64,000 nt of DNA from Calamus simplicifolius (Eukaryota > Streptophyta > Magnoliopsida > Arecales > Arecaceae), in assembly GCA_900491605.1 (NCBI GenBank), contig UESW01005001.1:414308-478307 (forward strand), written 5' to 3'. The stretch's first letter is position 1, and each line of letters opens with the position of its first letter. The translations under genes and the position numbers were made by a program. This document shows, piece after piece, positions 11,926 through 24,323 of this stretch. The notes beneath the pieces were generated by a model. That model made no database searches. It was not told where the DNA came from and saw only the letters and a program-made list of their open reading frames with translations.

Positions 11926-13270
11926 GGTTCCAGAGGTCAGGGAATCTGGTCTGTTTCCCATCTTTCTCTTGGTTTGGCTGAAAATTAGGGAAGAGAAGTG
12001 GACCAGTTCGTAGAGGAAATCTTAATTGGATGACACATTCCCACCATTTAATTTGATGTCCTATGTTGGAGTGCATCCAACCTCAAATTCCCCTGGATGA
12101 GATGTTTTCATGGAGTGAACGTCGGATTGGAGTTAATGTTACTTTTTTTGAGTGAGATTGAGTTATTGTATGCAAATTTTTCATGGCCAATGTTTTGTGG
12201 CCACGTGGCTGCGGTTGAAGTGACCACACAGTCGCATGGCTTAACCTGTGATGAGCCACCTATCTTGGATCAAAATCCTTGTTCTAGAAACAAACCTTAT
12301 TTCTTACTTTCCAAATCTTCCCATAGGACATAACTAAAAGCTATCATTAATCCACTAAGTCCAAACAAAAAAGCCCAAGCCTCATCCATATTATCAATGT
12401 AAGAGAAATTCCTTGGATTAAAATACTGCCGTATCTCTTGAGATCCTATGCACTGGAAAAATAAGTGATCCAGAGAATCCTCCAATCATCCACACCGTTG
12501 ATAAGTAGGATTAAAGGAAAGAAAATGATCTACAAGCAAAGACAAGAGTGAGATTACCCATGTTCCAGACCTTCCATCGGAAATTAAGGACTAATTGCTG
12601 AGCTTGCCCTTTCCATATTTTCGGTGCCTTATAAGGAGCATCCGGAACAGTCGAAAGATGTAGAATATCTTTAGCAGCAAACCAAGACTTATAATTAGGA
12701 CCCTAAGTTAGGGCATCCTCCACAATTGCACCTCCCACTGGAGTGTACTTTGAATGGCTTGAACAATAAAATCCTTAAATTGTGATCTGATGATAGGTCC
12801 TCCATCCCTACAGGATATGTAACAATCCATCCACAGAGGCCTCAAATTGTATGGCCACAGTAAGAGGAACCTGGACCCCATCACTCACAAAAAATCCCAC
12901 TTGAAATTTTGAAAATGAAATAGGACAGTATATTCTCCACACAATCAATTTGATGGGAAAGAACACAGTGAATCAATCCTCACAAGCATTCCATTCGGAT
13001 ACGAAATTTTTGTTGAAGGAAACTTTCAAGGTATTATTCTAAAAGTGAATACTCTATTTCCTTATTATTCTATTTCCTTATGATTCTAACATAAGGCATA
13101 AAACACCATGGCCTTCCTTCCGTTTTAGCTATTTTGGTTCCCTATCTCCACGCCCTTCATAGCCAAGTCCTCTTAACATGTTTTCATGCTACAGAAAAAT
13201 CACTAGATTTATAACACTACAACAATATCAGACCACAAAATACATAAATATAAAAGCACTAGGTTCACAG
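11926..13270 (-). pseudogene. LINE-like remnant (zinc-binding RT tail) in TNPA-like intron 4
   Basis: Minus-strand reading from 12485 to 12297 gives EDSLDHLFFQC followed by a short helical tail. This resembles the zinc-binding segment (zf-RVT, PF13966) found after the reverse transcriptase of plant L1-like LINEs and in related fragments. Upstream on the same strand (about 12480-12760) frames such as PNYKSWFAAKDIL and APKIWKGQAQQL continue in the same style with stops. No poly(A) tail or RT catalytic box is visible. The rest of the span (11926-12290 and 12860-13270) has nothing I recognise. Confidence 0.45.
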
Positions 13271-14280
13271 TATTCCTTACCATATCATAAGAGTGAGCCG
13301 GTATAGACTTCGATCCAGTGAGAGCAGCATATGGCTGCAATTCCCGATTAGATTTATTTGTTTCTGATTTTTTCTACATCAAAGAATTAATGAAAATGGT
13401 TACATGAGTTTATAAAAAATATAAACTATTAAAATATTTGTATGGATGTATTTACCTTATACTCATCTGAATAAAAGTAATCACATAGAAAGTCCCAGTC
13501 ACTCTGCGAGACACGAGATGGCTTATTTTGTTTTGCTAATCTCACACTTGTGTCCCCACCGTGACTAATGAAGTGGATATGAAGCCGATATCTAAATTCT
13601 CGATAAACTTTATTCATTTGAAACTCAATACCTTTTTTAATATGATCTAAATTCATATCAAGATCGAACTTCTCCTGCAAGTATATATATATATAAATTA
13701 TAAAAGTTATAAGGTATATTAAGTACATTAAACGTAATCTAAAGTAATCTAATACAATTATACTGACCTGAAGTCGATCGATCATAGGTGCTTTCTGTGC
13801 ATCAGTGATCTCACTCCACTTCCTGACCGCAAGTGGTGCCATGTCACGTACAACCACTCCTATCTCGGTCAGAAACTCAGAGCAAAACTCACCTAATGTT
13901 CGTCCAACCTTAGGTGGCAGAAGAATAGGCAACTTCTGTCCACGACGCGTATCAATCAGATGTGCGGACTTGTATCCGCGAGCAGGACCTCGGCCCTTCT
14001 TCTTTGATGATGTAGCTGCAAAACATAATGAACTAAATTAGTGCAAAATAACATAAAGAAACATAGCCAAATAATATAAGTTTAAAGTAGAGTTATTACA
14101 TGATGCGCCGACAGATGACCCCTCTGTCAGAGCTGGAATGTAAGGAGAATCATCTCGCCTCGATGTAGCAGGAGTATCTCTCGAAGACATCTGCAAACAA
14201 ACATACAAACTAGAATTAACAAATAAGAAAGTATAAGAACATATAGTTATAATAAGTAAAAAAAAATGAATGCTACCAAA

Positions 14281-17200
14281 TTAATCACTGTCATCACTAA
14301 TATGCTCATTTTCTTCATCATCCTCCATATCAGAACTATGTATAGATCCCTCACTGTCATAATCAGCAGTGTGTCATCCTCCTCAACATCTTCGCATATA
14401 AAGTCATCTTGACCGACATCACTATGACCTCTAATGTTTTCTTGAGTTGCAACTATTTCAGCATCAGTGTCCGTACGCTGAGATGTTATTAAGTCCATGT
14501 TAGGTTGCTCACATGTGAATCGAAGGGCTGCTGAATCATCTTCTTGATATACTTCTTCCTGAACATCATCATCTTTTTTTGGAATATCCCACAAATGACG
14601 ATGACTAACCTTGTATACACTTTCCAATTAGAATTGTTCTTCAAATCATCCAAGTAGAAAACCTTTTCAGCTTGTGATGCTAAAATGAATGGCTCATGTT
14701 TGTACCATTCTGAACTAATATTTATACTTGTAATATTATAATGTTGTTGCATTCTCCTGTGCTTTGGTTCAGTTTCAAACCATTTGCACTTGAACATTAT
14801 CGCCTTACAACCTTTAACAAAATGAAATTCAAGGACCTCTAATAATATACCATAAAAGTTAATTTCTTCTCCTAGATGAGTAGAGGGAACACAAATGCCA
14901 CTATTCTGTGTTTTATGGCCGACATCCCGAGTAATAGTGATAAATTTAACGCCGTTCACCACACAGCCAGTATACGAGAACACACGACTGTCGGGACCAA
15001 TAGCCAATGAATAAAGCTCATCAGTAGCTTCAGATGCCCCAGCAAAATGCTTATTTAACATCTGGATAAACCAAACATCAACGTCATTTGAAATAAAGAC
15101 ATATGATATATTAATTGACAATATAAATGAATGTACGGGCTTACTTCATTTTTAAACCACTCCAAAAATCTTTCCTTTTGTAATTGGTCCAGTTGTTCCG
15201 GTCTAGTTGGATTTAGCTGATCAATGTGTTGGCTATAGAGAACATTACGCTAATGAGCACTATAGAAAATTGCATGATATGAAGAAATAATTTTACAAGT
15301 ATACTTACTTGAGAAATGGTTGCACCTCTGGACAATTATTGATGAGGTACCAATGTACTTGTTTTAAAGTTTTATCATCTAAATGCACCATTCTTCCTTT
15401 TCCAAGAGGCCGCCAACGAGTTGCAAATATATTTAATTGCTTGTCCAAATGGCTATCCGAATCAAAATTTCATTCCGGACGATTGAATTTTGTTTCTATG
15501 CCTCGAAGATACATTGAACAAAATGTTAGAGACTCGTTGACAACATAAGCTTCTGCAATTGAACCTTCCGGACGAGCCTTATTACGTACGTATTGTTTAT
15601 ACGTACCAAGTGCCCTTTCAAAAGGATACATCCATCTACTTTGAACAGGTCCGGCAAGTAAGGCCTCGTAAGGCAAATGAATTGATAAGTGCACCATAAC
15701 GTCAAAAAATGCTGGTGGAAAATTCGTTCAAGCTTACATAAGATCACCACAATCTGCTCTTGTAACAACTCCAAATCCCTAACATACAATGTCCTTGAAC
15801 AAAGTTGTTGGAAGAAATTAGAAAGCTCAATTAAAGTACTACTCTCATGTTTCTGCAAGAATGGTTGAATGCCAATAGGTAACAATCTTTGAAGTAGTAC
15901 ATGACAATCATGTGTCTTCAAGCCGGATATCTTTCCATCACCTTCATTTACGCACCTTGAAATATTGGAAGAATATCCATCGGGCACCTTCACAGATTTT
16001 AGCCACTTACAGAATTGTCTTCTTTCATCTAATGTTAAGGTGTAAGATGCAGGAGGCTTATAAACTCTATTACCTTGAGTTTGTAACCACAACTCCCTTC
16101 GGATCCCCATTGAAGCCAGGTCCTCTCTTGCTTTATATGTGTCTTTTGTCTTACCTTCGATGCTTAATAAAGTTCCCACGACATTGTCACAAATATTCTT
16201 CTCAATATGCATTACATCTAAGTTATGTCTCAATTTTAATGATGACCAATACTCCAACTCGAAGAAAATGCTCTTCTTATACCAATTCAACTCATTTGGT
16301 GCACGCTTTCGCTTTCGATGTTTATTGTTTGGATGCTTTCCGGACTGTTCAGCAGCTATGTGTTCTAATTGCATTAAAATTTCTTCTCCGGTCAACATTT
16401 TTGGTTTGACTCCATGCTCTCTACTTCCATCATGGAGTCTACTATTTCGCCACTTGTGATAAATAGGCAAGTAACGGCGATGTCCCATATAGCAAATCTT
16501 GTCTTTCAGCTTTTTGGATGAGGTTTGCTCATTACAAACTGGACATGCCTTATAACCCTTTGTGCTCCAACCAGATAATAACGAGTATGCTGGAAAATCA
16601 TTTATAGTCCATAAAACAGCTACGTGCATCCGAAAACTCTCTTTGGTAGATGCATCATATACATCAACACCTTCGGTCCATAAATGTTTAAGTTCATCCA
16701 CTATTGGCCTTAAAAATATATCCATATCCTTCCTGGAGATTTAGGACCGGGATAAGCAACGACATCATAAAGAATGTCTCTTTCATATATTTCCATGGAG
16801 GCAAGTTATAAGGTACTAAAATGACGGGCCACATACTGTATGCATTACTCATGTTCCCAAATGGATTGAATCCGTCTGAAGCAAGACCTAACCTTACATT
16901 TCTTGGTTCACTGGCAAAATTAGGATACTTTTGATCAAAATCTTTCCATGCTTCTCCATCTGCTGGATGCCGTAACACCCCATCTGTGATCGGTCGCTTA
17001 TCATAGTGCCACCTCATATCTTCAGCTGTATATCTTGAGGCATATAGACGTTTCAAACGAGGTGTGAGTGGAAAATACCGCATAACTTTATAAGGTATCT
17101 TCTTACCTTTGTCTTTAACCACTTGGTACCTAGGCTCGTTGCATACCGGACATTTTTCTAAATAGGCATTCTCCTTCCAAAAGATAGCACAATCATGCTT

Positions 17201-17863
17201 GCATACATGTATGTTCTCGTAGCCTAAACCCAACTCATTCATCTTCTTTTTGGCCTCATAGTGCGAAGATGGTATTCTAGTACCATTCGGAAATGCCTCT
17301 TTTAATAGTTCAAGCAACATATTGAAAGACTTATTTGTCCACCGATTGAGGACCTTAATGTGCATTAACTTCACTAAGAATGTCAAAGAAGAAAACTTTT
17401 CACATCCAGGATAAAGCTCGGATTCCACCTCATTGAAAAGATCATCCAATTTCTTACTGTGATCGGTCCTTCCATGGTCAGACATCATCGGATTGTCATC
17501 ATCATTGCCAACCTCAGTGTGAGCACCACTTGGGCCAGCGATGTCCTGCAATGCTTCGACCATCTCATCTTGTTCCCTTTCTGGGTCATCATCTTCATTC
17601 TCATTTTCATCTGAGACATTGCTTCCAAACTGTTCTCCATGAAAATACCACGTCTGATACGTCTTCGAGAAACCCTTTAACATACAGTGTAATTTAACTA
17701 AATCAGGCTTATGCCATTTGCCATTATAACACCGCACACAAGGACAACGTATCTTCCCTTCTTCATTAACATGAAGCCTTGCCTTTTCTATGAACTTCTT
17801 AATACCGGCATCATATTCTGGACAATTTCGTTTCTTATGTATCCAACTCTTATCAATCGGCAT
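14281..17863 (-). pseudogene. TNPD-like CACTA transposase (tnp2 family), frameshifted
   Basis: The N-terminus (from 17863) begins MPIDKSWIHKK and carries the transposase-associated zinc-finger-like segment CPCVRCYNGKWH. Next comes the tnp2 catalytic region (PF02992), for example VCKHDCAIFWKENAYLEKCP, ASDGFNPFGNMS and LRHNLDVMHIEKNICDNVV. A DUF4218-type block follows (WMYPFERALGTYKQYVRNKA, RPEGSIAEAYVVNES), then after introns a DUF4216-type block (VNGVKFITITRD, TQNSGICV) and an acidic tail ending at TAA 14281. Frame changes near 16740-16755, 15720, 14607 and 14360 and a TGA near 15473 break it. This protein would cut and join the CACTA ends; the present copy cannot make it whole. Confidence 0.9.
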
Positions 17864-19172
17864 CGTTGGTGACGTACAACAGCTGTTTGTTGCAAGGATA
17901 TGTTAGTGATAAAATTTTTCTTTTTTTATTCAGTGAATTGTCCTACTATAACATGTCAAAATTAAGGAAAAGATTGGTAATAAAAGGACATTTTCAACAT
18001 ATGAATCCAAAACTGGTAAAATAATGATTCCAATCTATGATAATGTCATAATTCCAATCTATGATAAAACTATCGGTACTTCCGTAATTTTAGCATATGA
18101 TGGGCAATTGGTGGTACCATGCTTGAACCAATGATGGCATTTCATGAAGCATAGTTCATATCATGGTGGGGCAATCCATATTAACAAGGCCAATCCAAAA
18201 GCTTTGCAGTCAACAATTTTAAATATATAGTTTTTAGTTTAAATAATTTCTAATTTTAAATGTAATCTATTCCCATATGCCATGCATAATCAAATAAATG
18301 GACCAAAATCATACTTACCCAATTCAAATGTGATCTATTTCCACATCCATACAAAATCATGAAAGCAATCATAATCATGCAACATCAATCTACCAAATGT
18401 GGAGAAATTCGTATCTTACTTGCAATGTTAAAAATCCAAATACCGTTACTATCCATGCACAGGCATGCTCATACATGGTATCATATACAACTTCAAATAT
18501 ATAGATGGAATAAGCACTTTTGTATAAACAAATGTACAAGGGCTTTTATATAGATGGAATAAGCACTTTTATTATGATTAGTGCAAGAAGTCAGTATGGC
18601 ACCCCAACTTTGCTACACTACACATGTTTTTTTTATTCCTATACATTTCACAGTTAATAGCAAATGAGTGTTGTGCTTCCGTTAGAGGATTGTGAATTTT
18701 TTTCAAAGCTAATAGCATATCAAATTTGTGTCTTCCATTTAGGAGCAGGACTATAAAGGAAACCTGAAATTTTTTTTTTAATTTAATTTTCTTACCATGT
18801 GGAATGCTTTATTTATGTCAAATTCATCCATAATACCCTTTTTTTACAGGTTTTGGACCCTAGTAATGAGAAAAATCTCAAAATTCAATACATTAATCTA
18901 GTTTTCCATATCAGAAGATCTTTTAGTGCACTGATCTATCAACACCTCTGAATGAAGAATGTAGTCCAAGAATAAGCGTAATCCAAAAGCATGGTGAAGC
19001 AAACAATGACATAGAAAAAAAAGATGAAGAAAAGTTAACACACTTGTCATTGAGAAGCTTCATAATTTCCAAACAATGAACTTTCGGACAACTAAACTTC
19101 CACAAGTAAATGGTAAAGATCTTCAAGGTACAGTTTATTACTTTTTACTTAAATGAGAATACTCACTTCATC
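17864..19172. other. CACTA-1 internal DNA without recognised gene
   Basis: AT-rich stretch upstream of the transposase start. A minus-strand frame of 67 codons (18923-19126) resembles nothing known. Its last bases (about 19150-19172) are the continuation of the LRR fragment across the gypsy insertion: the minus strand reads through a GTGAGTAT donor-like site next to the target site TCATC. Confidence 0.5.
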
Positions 19173-20204
19173 TGTCACGCCCCAGACCCAAAAATTTGAG
19201 CTAGGGTGACAACCCGCCGCGTGCCGGGCACGCAAGGCGTCCCGAAACATGACACTGAATTCAAGAAAAGCAACAACCTATATCATTCAAGTCCATGTCT
19301 TTAATACAATCCATAACTAGAGATTTGGGCTACAAGCCCTACACATAAGCATTACTGTTACATCAACATATGAATCCACTTTATTTTAAATAGAAGCTCT
19401 AACGAACCTATGGTTCCTTACACACCACAATAATATAGTCTGGGCATCATGCCCTACACATAAATACACTGGTATAGCAATAAGACAAAATCTATATTTT
19501 ATTTGAGTTGAGGTCCATCACTCCAACATGTTATTCTCAAATCTCATGGTCCTATAGCAAAAATATTATAATATTTTATGAGATTACACTCAGTAAGTAA
19601 ACCACGTTATACAGTCAAATCATAGCATAGCAATCAATAAGCATATAAATGATCTGCATGCATAAACATTTCACAAATACTCAAACATGCAATGTAAGTA
19701 AACCCATCATTGTTATATTATATCATATGTGTCCCATGGCCCTGCATGCCCCATAACAAAGGAGAGCCACGGCGGTACATATAAATATAATTCAAATCAT
19801 TTGCACTCATCATTGTTGTATTATATCATAGCAAATTATCACTGCATATAAAGCATTCCAATTGTTATATTATATCATATGTGTCCCACGGCCCTGCAAT
19901 GCCCCATAACAAAGGAGAGCCGCGGCGGCACATATAAATATAATTCATTCTTTTGCATTCACAATCACTCCATTATGCAATGTAAGTATTATATCATGCG
20001 TGTCCCACGGCCCTGCAATGCCTCATCTGAGCACATCCTCTAGATGTGTATGGCCATAGCAAAGGAGAACCGCGGCGGCACTTATGAATATAATACCAAT
20101 CATTGCATCCATAACCACTCAATTATACTATATAAGTAAACCCACTGTTTATACTCTCAATGGTAACTGTAAATGTGACCCACGGCCCTGCAATATCTCA
20201 ATAA

Positions 20205-20530
20205 TGTACCAACAGGCATCCCCCTACTGAAGTAGGGTCGAAATGCCATAGTATACTAACAAGTATCCCCCCTACTGAAGTAGGGTCGAAATACCATAGT
20301 ATACTAACAAGTATCCCCCCTACTGAAGCAGGGTCGAAATACCATAATGTACCAACAAGTATCCCCCTACTGAAGTAGGGTCGAAATACCATAATGTACC
20401 AACAAGTATCCCCCTACTGAAGTAGGGTCGAAATACCATAATATATCAACAAGTATCCCCCCTACTGAAGTAGGGTCGAAATACCATAATGTATCAACAA
20501 GTATCCCCCCTACTGAAGCAGGGTCGAAAT
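20205..20530. repeat. 46-48-bp minisatellite in the LTR
   Basis: Seven units around CCCCCTACTGAAGTAGGGTC followed by GAAATACCATAATGTACCAA. Each unit holds the short palindrome CCTACTGAAGTAGG. The same array recurs at 25365-25690 in the partner LTR, so it predates this insertion. Confidence 0.88.
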
Positions 20531-20689
20531 ACTAGGATATGACATGATAAAGGAGAGCCGTGGCGACACATAACAGTACCTCACATTACATCAATACATC
20601 AATACATCAATCATGTAGTAAAACAGTGGATTATACTTACTGAACAATTGCATGTAATATATCACATCAATGTCATACTAACTGCATTT

Positions 20690-20880
20690 CTCATGCATAG
20701 CACTGCATCTCTCATGCATAATAACTGCATCTCTCATGCATAATAACTGCATCTCTCATGCATAATAACTGCATCTCTTATGCATAGCAACATCATCTCT
20801 CATGCATAGCAACAACATCTCACATGCATAGCAACAGCATCTCACATGCATAGCAACAGCATCTCACATGCATAGCATCC
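20690..20880. repeat. 22-bp array (GCATCTCTCATGCATA) in the LTR
   Basis: About nine units of GCATCTCTCATGCATARYAA. The partner LTR has a shorter run (about 25845-25985), so copy number differs between the two LTRs. Confidence 0.85.
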
Positions 20881-21894
20881 ACACATGAAATCATAGTACA
20901 TAAACAGCCATGTATTCATAATATTCATCTACTTACAGATTAGCCAATAATAATTCTTCATATCACAATTCACAATTTAACTACGCATATCCTGAAACAA
21001 ATCATTTAAATAAACTGATAACTGGCTTACTTACCTCAGCATGCAATCCAATAGGTATAAATAAGCTAGTCAGATGTCTGAGCACCTACAGGATTATTTA
21101 CACAATTAATTGATTAGCAAGGAATATTAAAATGACCCTTAGAATTTCTACCCAGACTAGTTCACGGGCCCTACTTTGGGCTCGAATATCTCCCACTACA
21201 CACACCCGATTGGGGAAGTAAAAATACCCCAAGAAACTAGAATTCACCCAGATTCTAGCCATATAATTATTTTTCTAATCCCGACCCGTTACGGGGCCCA
21301 AATCCAGCCTCAAAACGGCTCACAGCATGGCCCAAAAGGTCTGAATCGGCCGGTCCAACCGGCCCGGTTCAATTCCTTCCACCCGATCCCCTGTTTCACC
21401 GAACAGGGGACGGGAACATGGCCGGCGGCCAGGGCCGCCGCCGGCCAAATTGAGGGCGGCCCGGTCGCCGGTGGCTGGGCCAGAGCCGGCCGCCGCCGCG
21501 GTCGGCCGCCAAACCATCTCTCCCTCCCTCAATTTCTCTCAATCTCCCAAACTCCTCCGCGCAGCATGGAACCGTGCCGGCGGCACGGCTGGCCACCTTG
21601 GCCGGCCGGACCTCCACCGGACGCACGCCCGACACCGGTGGAGGCGACAGGCCAACGATCGGGCCCAGCGAGGCGGCGAGCACGCTGGGCCCGAACCAAC
21701 CGGCGGAAGCCGAACCCACCGCGCGAGAGAAGGGCCAATTGGCCCTCCCTCTCTCTCTCTCTCCACCACTACCCCCCGGACGCCTCCCCCGGCGCCGGCG
21801 GGGTCGCCGCCAAGGCTCAGGCCCGGAGTGGCGGTGAGCACGCCGCCGGGCCTGAACCAAGGTGATCGGCCGGGAACACAGCATCACAGACTCC

Positions 21895-22029
21895 CTCTCT
21901 TTCATCTCGCGCTCTCTCTGTCTCTCTCTCTGGTTCTTTCTCTCTCTCTCAGGCTCTCTCTTTTTCACACACTTTCTCTCTCTCTCTGGTTCTCTTTCTC
22001 TCTCTCATGCTCTCTATGTTTCACACACT

Positions 22030-22073
<44 letters not shown>

Positions 22074-22078
22074 AGAGA
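21895..22078. repeat. CT-rich microsatellite in the LTR
   Basis: Long CTCTCT runs broken by TTTCACACACTT and GGTTCTCTTT. The partner LTR has a related, shorter run at 27001-27172. On the minus-strand transcript this is a GA-rich tract. Confidence 0.85.
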
Positions 22079-22305
22079 GGCAGGGGATTACCTGATGGAA
22101 GCGAACGCCCAGATGATGGAGGGAGTCCCCCCTCCATCATATAAATAATTCCCTACGCAACGCTTCAGCCCAAGGACTCGGAAACCCATCAGACTCGAGA
22201 ATCCAATCGGTATATAGGGAACTTAAATGTCATAATAACACCAGGTGCCACCCCAATTAATACTGAGAGTTAACCTCCCCACTATTAAATTACCGGGGGT
22301 TTACA

Positions 22306-22318
22306 TTCTCCCCTCCTT
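22306..22318 (-). promoter_or_regulatory. Polypurine tract of the non-autonomous gypsy element
   Basis: Minus strand reads AGGAGGGGAGAA directly before TGTAAACC, the LTR start in element orientation. This is the expected site of plus-strand DNA priming. Confidence 0.75.
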
Positions 22319-23780
22319 ATAAAAATTTCGGCCTCAAAATTTGCTATTCATCCAGTAGAATACAAATCCAGATTTTCTATCTCATTATCAGCTAGAATTC
22401 ATTCAAAAGTCACAGTCATCGTTACATCATTGATCGGCTTTAATTAACAATACATTTCATAATTGCTACACCATCTCAGTCCAAAATTGTCTCTCTCTCA
22501 AACATTTCAATATGAAGGGAATCTACACCTTATATCATAGACAATTGAAAGTTATAGTAATCCCTCTATGACTTGAAAGTGATAATAGCTGTACCCTTAA
22601 CCATAATCCATAACTGATCATAATCAAAATAAAATCATCTCCCTCCTTTTTCCTAGAAAAGATTCATGTCACTTACGGCTGATTGATAATTTATCCATCC
22701 TGGAGAAAATATCTACATGGGACTATGAAGAAAGGTACAATAAGTATGCACAATAAATTAATGAACAGATATCTTGATTTAGAAATCTATTAACAGATGA
22801 AAATTCCCACAAATTCTTTATCAACGAAATTTATCTTGTTCTTATTACTACTAAAATCTTTCACTGTCTAACATCAAAATATTTGATCATTTATAGCCAA
22901 AATCAGTTCTAAAGATTAATAGAGTCTACTGCTCTCAAAAACTTAAACAGTAATTATCTCAGAATTTAAAATTTTATAATCTTCTAATTGATCCATCATG
23001 ATATAATATGCAGTCAACTATTTTATTAACATCAGTATCAACCATCTGCATATCTAGCAAGGTAACAATTAGTTTTGAACATGCAATATCCATAATAAAA
23101 GTTCTCTTAGTAAAATTCACTAAATATACTTATCCATCCAGACTCAAATTCAGACAGTACTCAATTGCAATTGATCAAAATATGTAGTTAACTATTTTAT
23201 TCCCAAAATATCATCAATATTAATCATTCATATAACCAGCAAATTAGCTCATAATCTTAACTTACAATATCAAGAATGTAAGTTCTACAAATAAAATTCA
23301 TTTTATCCATTCACATTCAAATTCAGATTCAATACCCCCAAATCCACATATCAACTCCATTGCAATATGAACATAATGATGATATCTTAGTCAAATTAGT
23401 CATCAATTATAATTTTTCAACTACTATATCATATTCCATATATCTATCAGTCTTTTATTGCATATCCAATTAAAATTTCACCTCCCATATTATTTAAAGG
23501 TCTGAGACTGCTACGAGTCATTTCCAACAAGTTTAATTGAGCTAAAACCTCTAGAAGCCCCTTGACCTCCCCTTACTGATCAAGGCTACCAGCTAGGGAG
23601 TCCACATAATATTATTGACTTGTGATGGTTCATTCTCAATTCCTATCAAACTTGTAATTCAATTAATATCTTTATAAACTTTAAATTTCAAGATTCCAAA
23701 GCATAATTCATGAAATTCCTTGAAAGTCATAATTGTCTCAATGTCATCCAAGTATTTTGCCTAGAGTGTCATTATGCATA
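22319..23780 (-). other. Internal spacer of the non-autonomous gypsy element
   Basis: About 1.5 kb of AT-rich sequence in the place where pol should be. No protease, reverse transcriptase or integrase motifs are visible in any frame. It may be filler DNA from another source. Confidence 0.6.
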
Positions 23781-23789
23781 TGTCCCTAA

Positions 23790-24038
23790 GATCATAACCT
23801 GGGTCCTGTGGGTTATGGGCCCACCACGCTTCCGCTGCGCACTCTGATGCTGCATGTCCTACATAGACTGCGCCATACCCGAGAGAGCTTGAAGCATCTC
23901 GGATTGGAATTGCTGGTACCCAGTTCCTACTGGTTTGGCAGGGGCCACACCATCAGTAGTTCCTTAACCCACCGGCTGATCAGCATTACCGGCCAGAGAG
24001 TCCTCTTCATACAGTTGGCTCCTAGTATTGCGAGCCAT
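23790..24038 (-). pseudogene. Gag N-terminal remnant
   Basis: From an ATG at 24036-24038 the minus strand reads MARNTRSQLYEEDSLAGNAD, then stops near 23965 and again shortly after. The same residues open the gag at 50326 of the chromovirus, including FQSEMLQALSGMAQSM. After about 80 codons the similarity ends and spacer begins. It shows the element derived from a gag-bearing chromovirus by internal deletion. Confidence 0.85.
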
Positions 24039-24305
24039 AACTATTTTCTGTTAAATCAGATGTGGTTAATATCGTCATAAACTAATGTGTTAGGTGACTC
24101 TAAGTATAATGTCATCAAAATATGTTCTCTACATATTATCATGTCAATATGTCCGTGTCCCTAGGGTCATAAGTTCTCTACCTGTTATCATGCCAATATG
24201 TCCGTGTCCCTAGGGTCATAACTGTATCATGTCAATATGTTCATGTCCCTAGGGTCATAACTGTATCATGTCAATATGTTCATGTCCCTAGGGTCAAAAC
24301 CTATG

Positions 24306-24316
24306 CTCTGATACCA
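24306..24316 (-). promoter_or_regulatory. Primer-binding site, initiator-Met tRNA type
   Basis: Minus strand reads TGGTATCAGAG eight bases inside the right-hand LTR. This is complementary to the 3' end of plant initiator methionine tRNA and fixes the element orientation. Confidence 0.85.
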
Positions 24317-24323
24317 TAAAAGT

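Larger units (their letters stand above)
11073..14190 (-). pseudogene. TNPA-like transposase gene of CACTA-1 (Ptta/En/Spm family), one nonsense codon
   Basis: Six exons can be traced on the minus strand with GT/AG junctions and conserved phase: 14190-14100 (starts MSSRDTPATS), 14015-13768, 13674-13456, 13373-13281, 11679-11572 and 11486-11073. Exon 2 has LGEFCSEFLTEIGVVVRDM and VRKWSEITDAQK. Exon 3 has SQSDWDFLCDYFYSDEYK, typical of the plant Ptta/En/Spm transposase family (PF03004). Exon 4 is exactly 31 codons and exon 5 exactly 36. Exon 6 ends in a heptad coiled coil, but an in-frame TAG at 11271-11273 stops it just before four LxQQEDK repeats; reading resumes in frame to a TAG at 11073. 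The product would bind subterminal motifs as a partner of TNPD. The 1.6-kb intron 4 holds a LINE-like remnant. Confidence 0.8.
19173..22305 (-). repeat. 3' LTR of the non-autonomous gypsy element
   Basis: Runs from TGTCACGCCCC to GGGTTTACA in plus-strand orientation. Contains, left to right, an AT-rich part, a ~47-bp minisatellite (about 20205-20530), a 22-bp array (20690-20880), a GC-rich block of CCGGCGGCC-type inverted motifs (21400-21870) and a CT-rich microsatellite (21895-22078). Confidence 0.92.

Noticed and set aside
15912..16459. Plus-strand frames of 106 and 165 codons
   Set aside because: Antisense shadows of the TNPD transposase coding region.
20205..20530. Evenly spaced palindromic repeats resembling a CRISPR array
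   Set aside because: The spacers are themselves repeats, the array lies inside a plant LTR and is duplicated in the partner LTR; no cas genes.
21170..22150. Several long overlapping open frames, Pro/Arg/Ala-rich, on both strands (also 26430-27190 and 45500-46120)
   Set aside because: They lie in the GC-rich block and CT microsatellite of LTRs. High GC removes stop codons in all frames, and the same frames recur in each LTR copy without protein motifs.
24306..24316. tRNA gene suggested by TGGTATCAGAG
   Set aside because: It is only a primer-binding site next to an LTR, with no cloverleaf around it; the same holds at 50465-50476.
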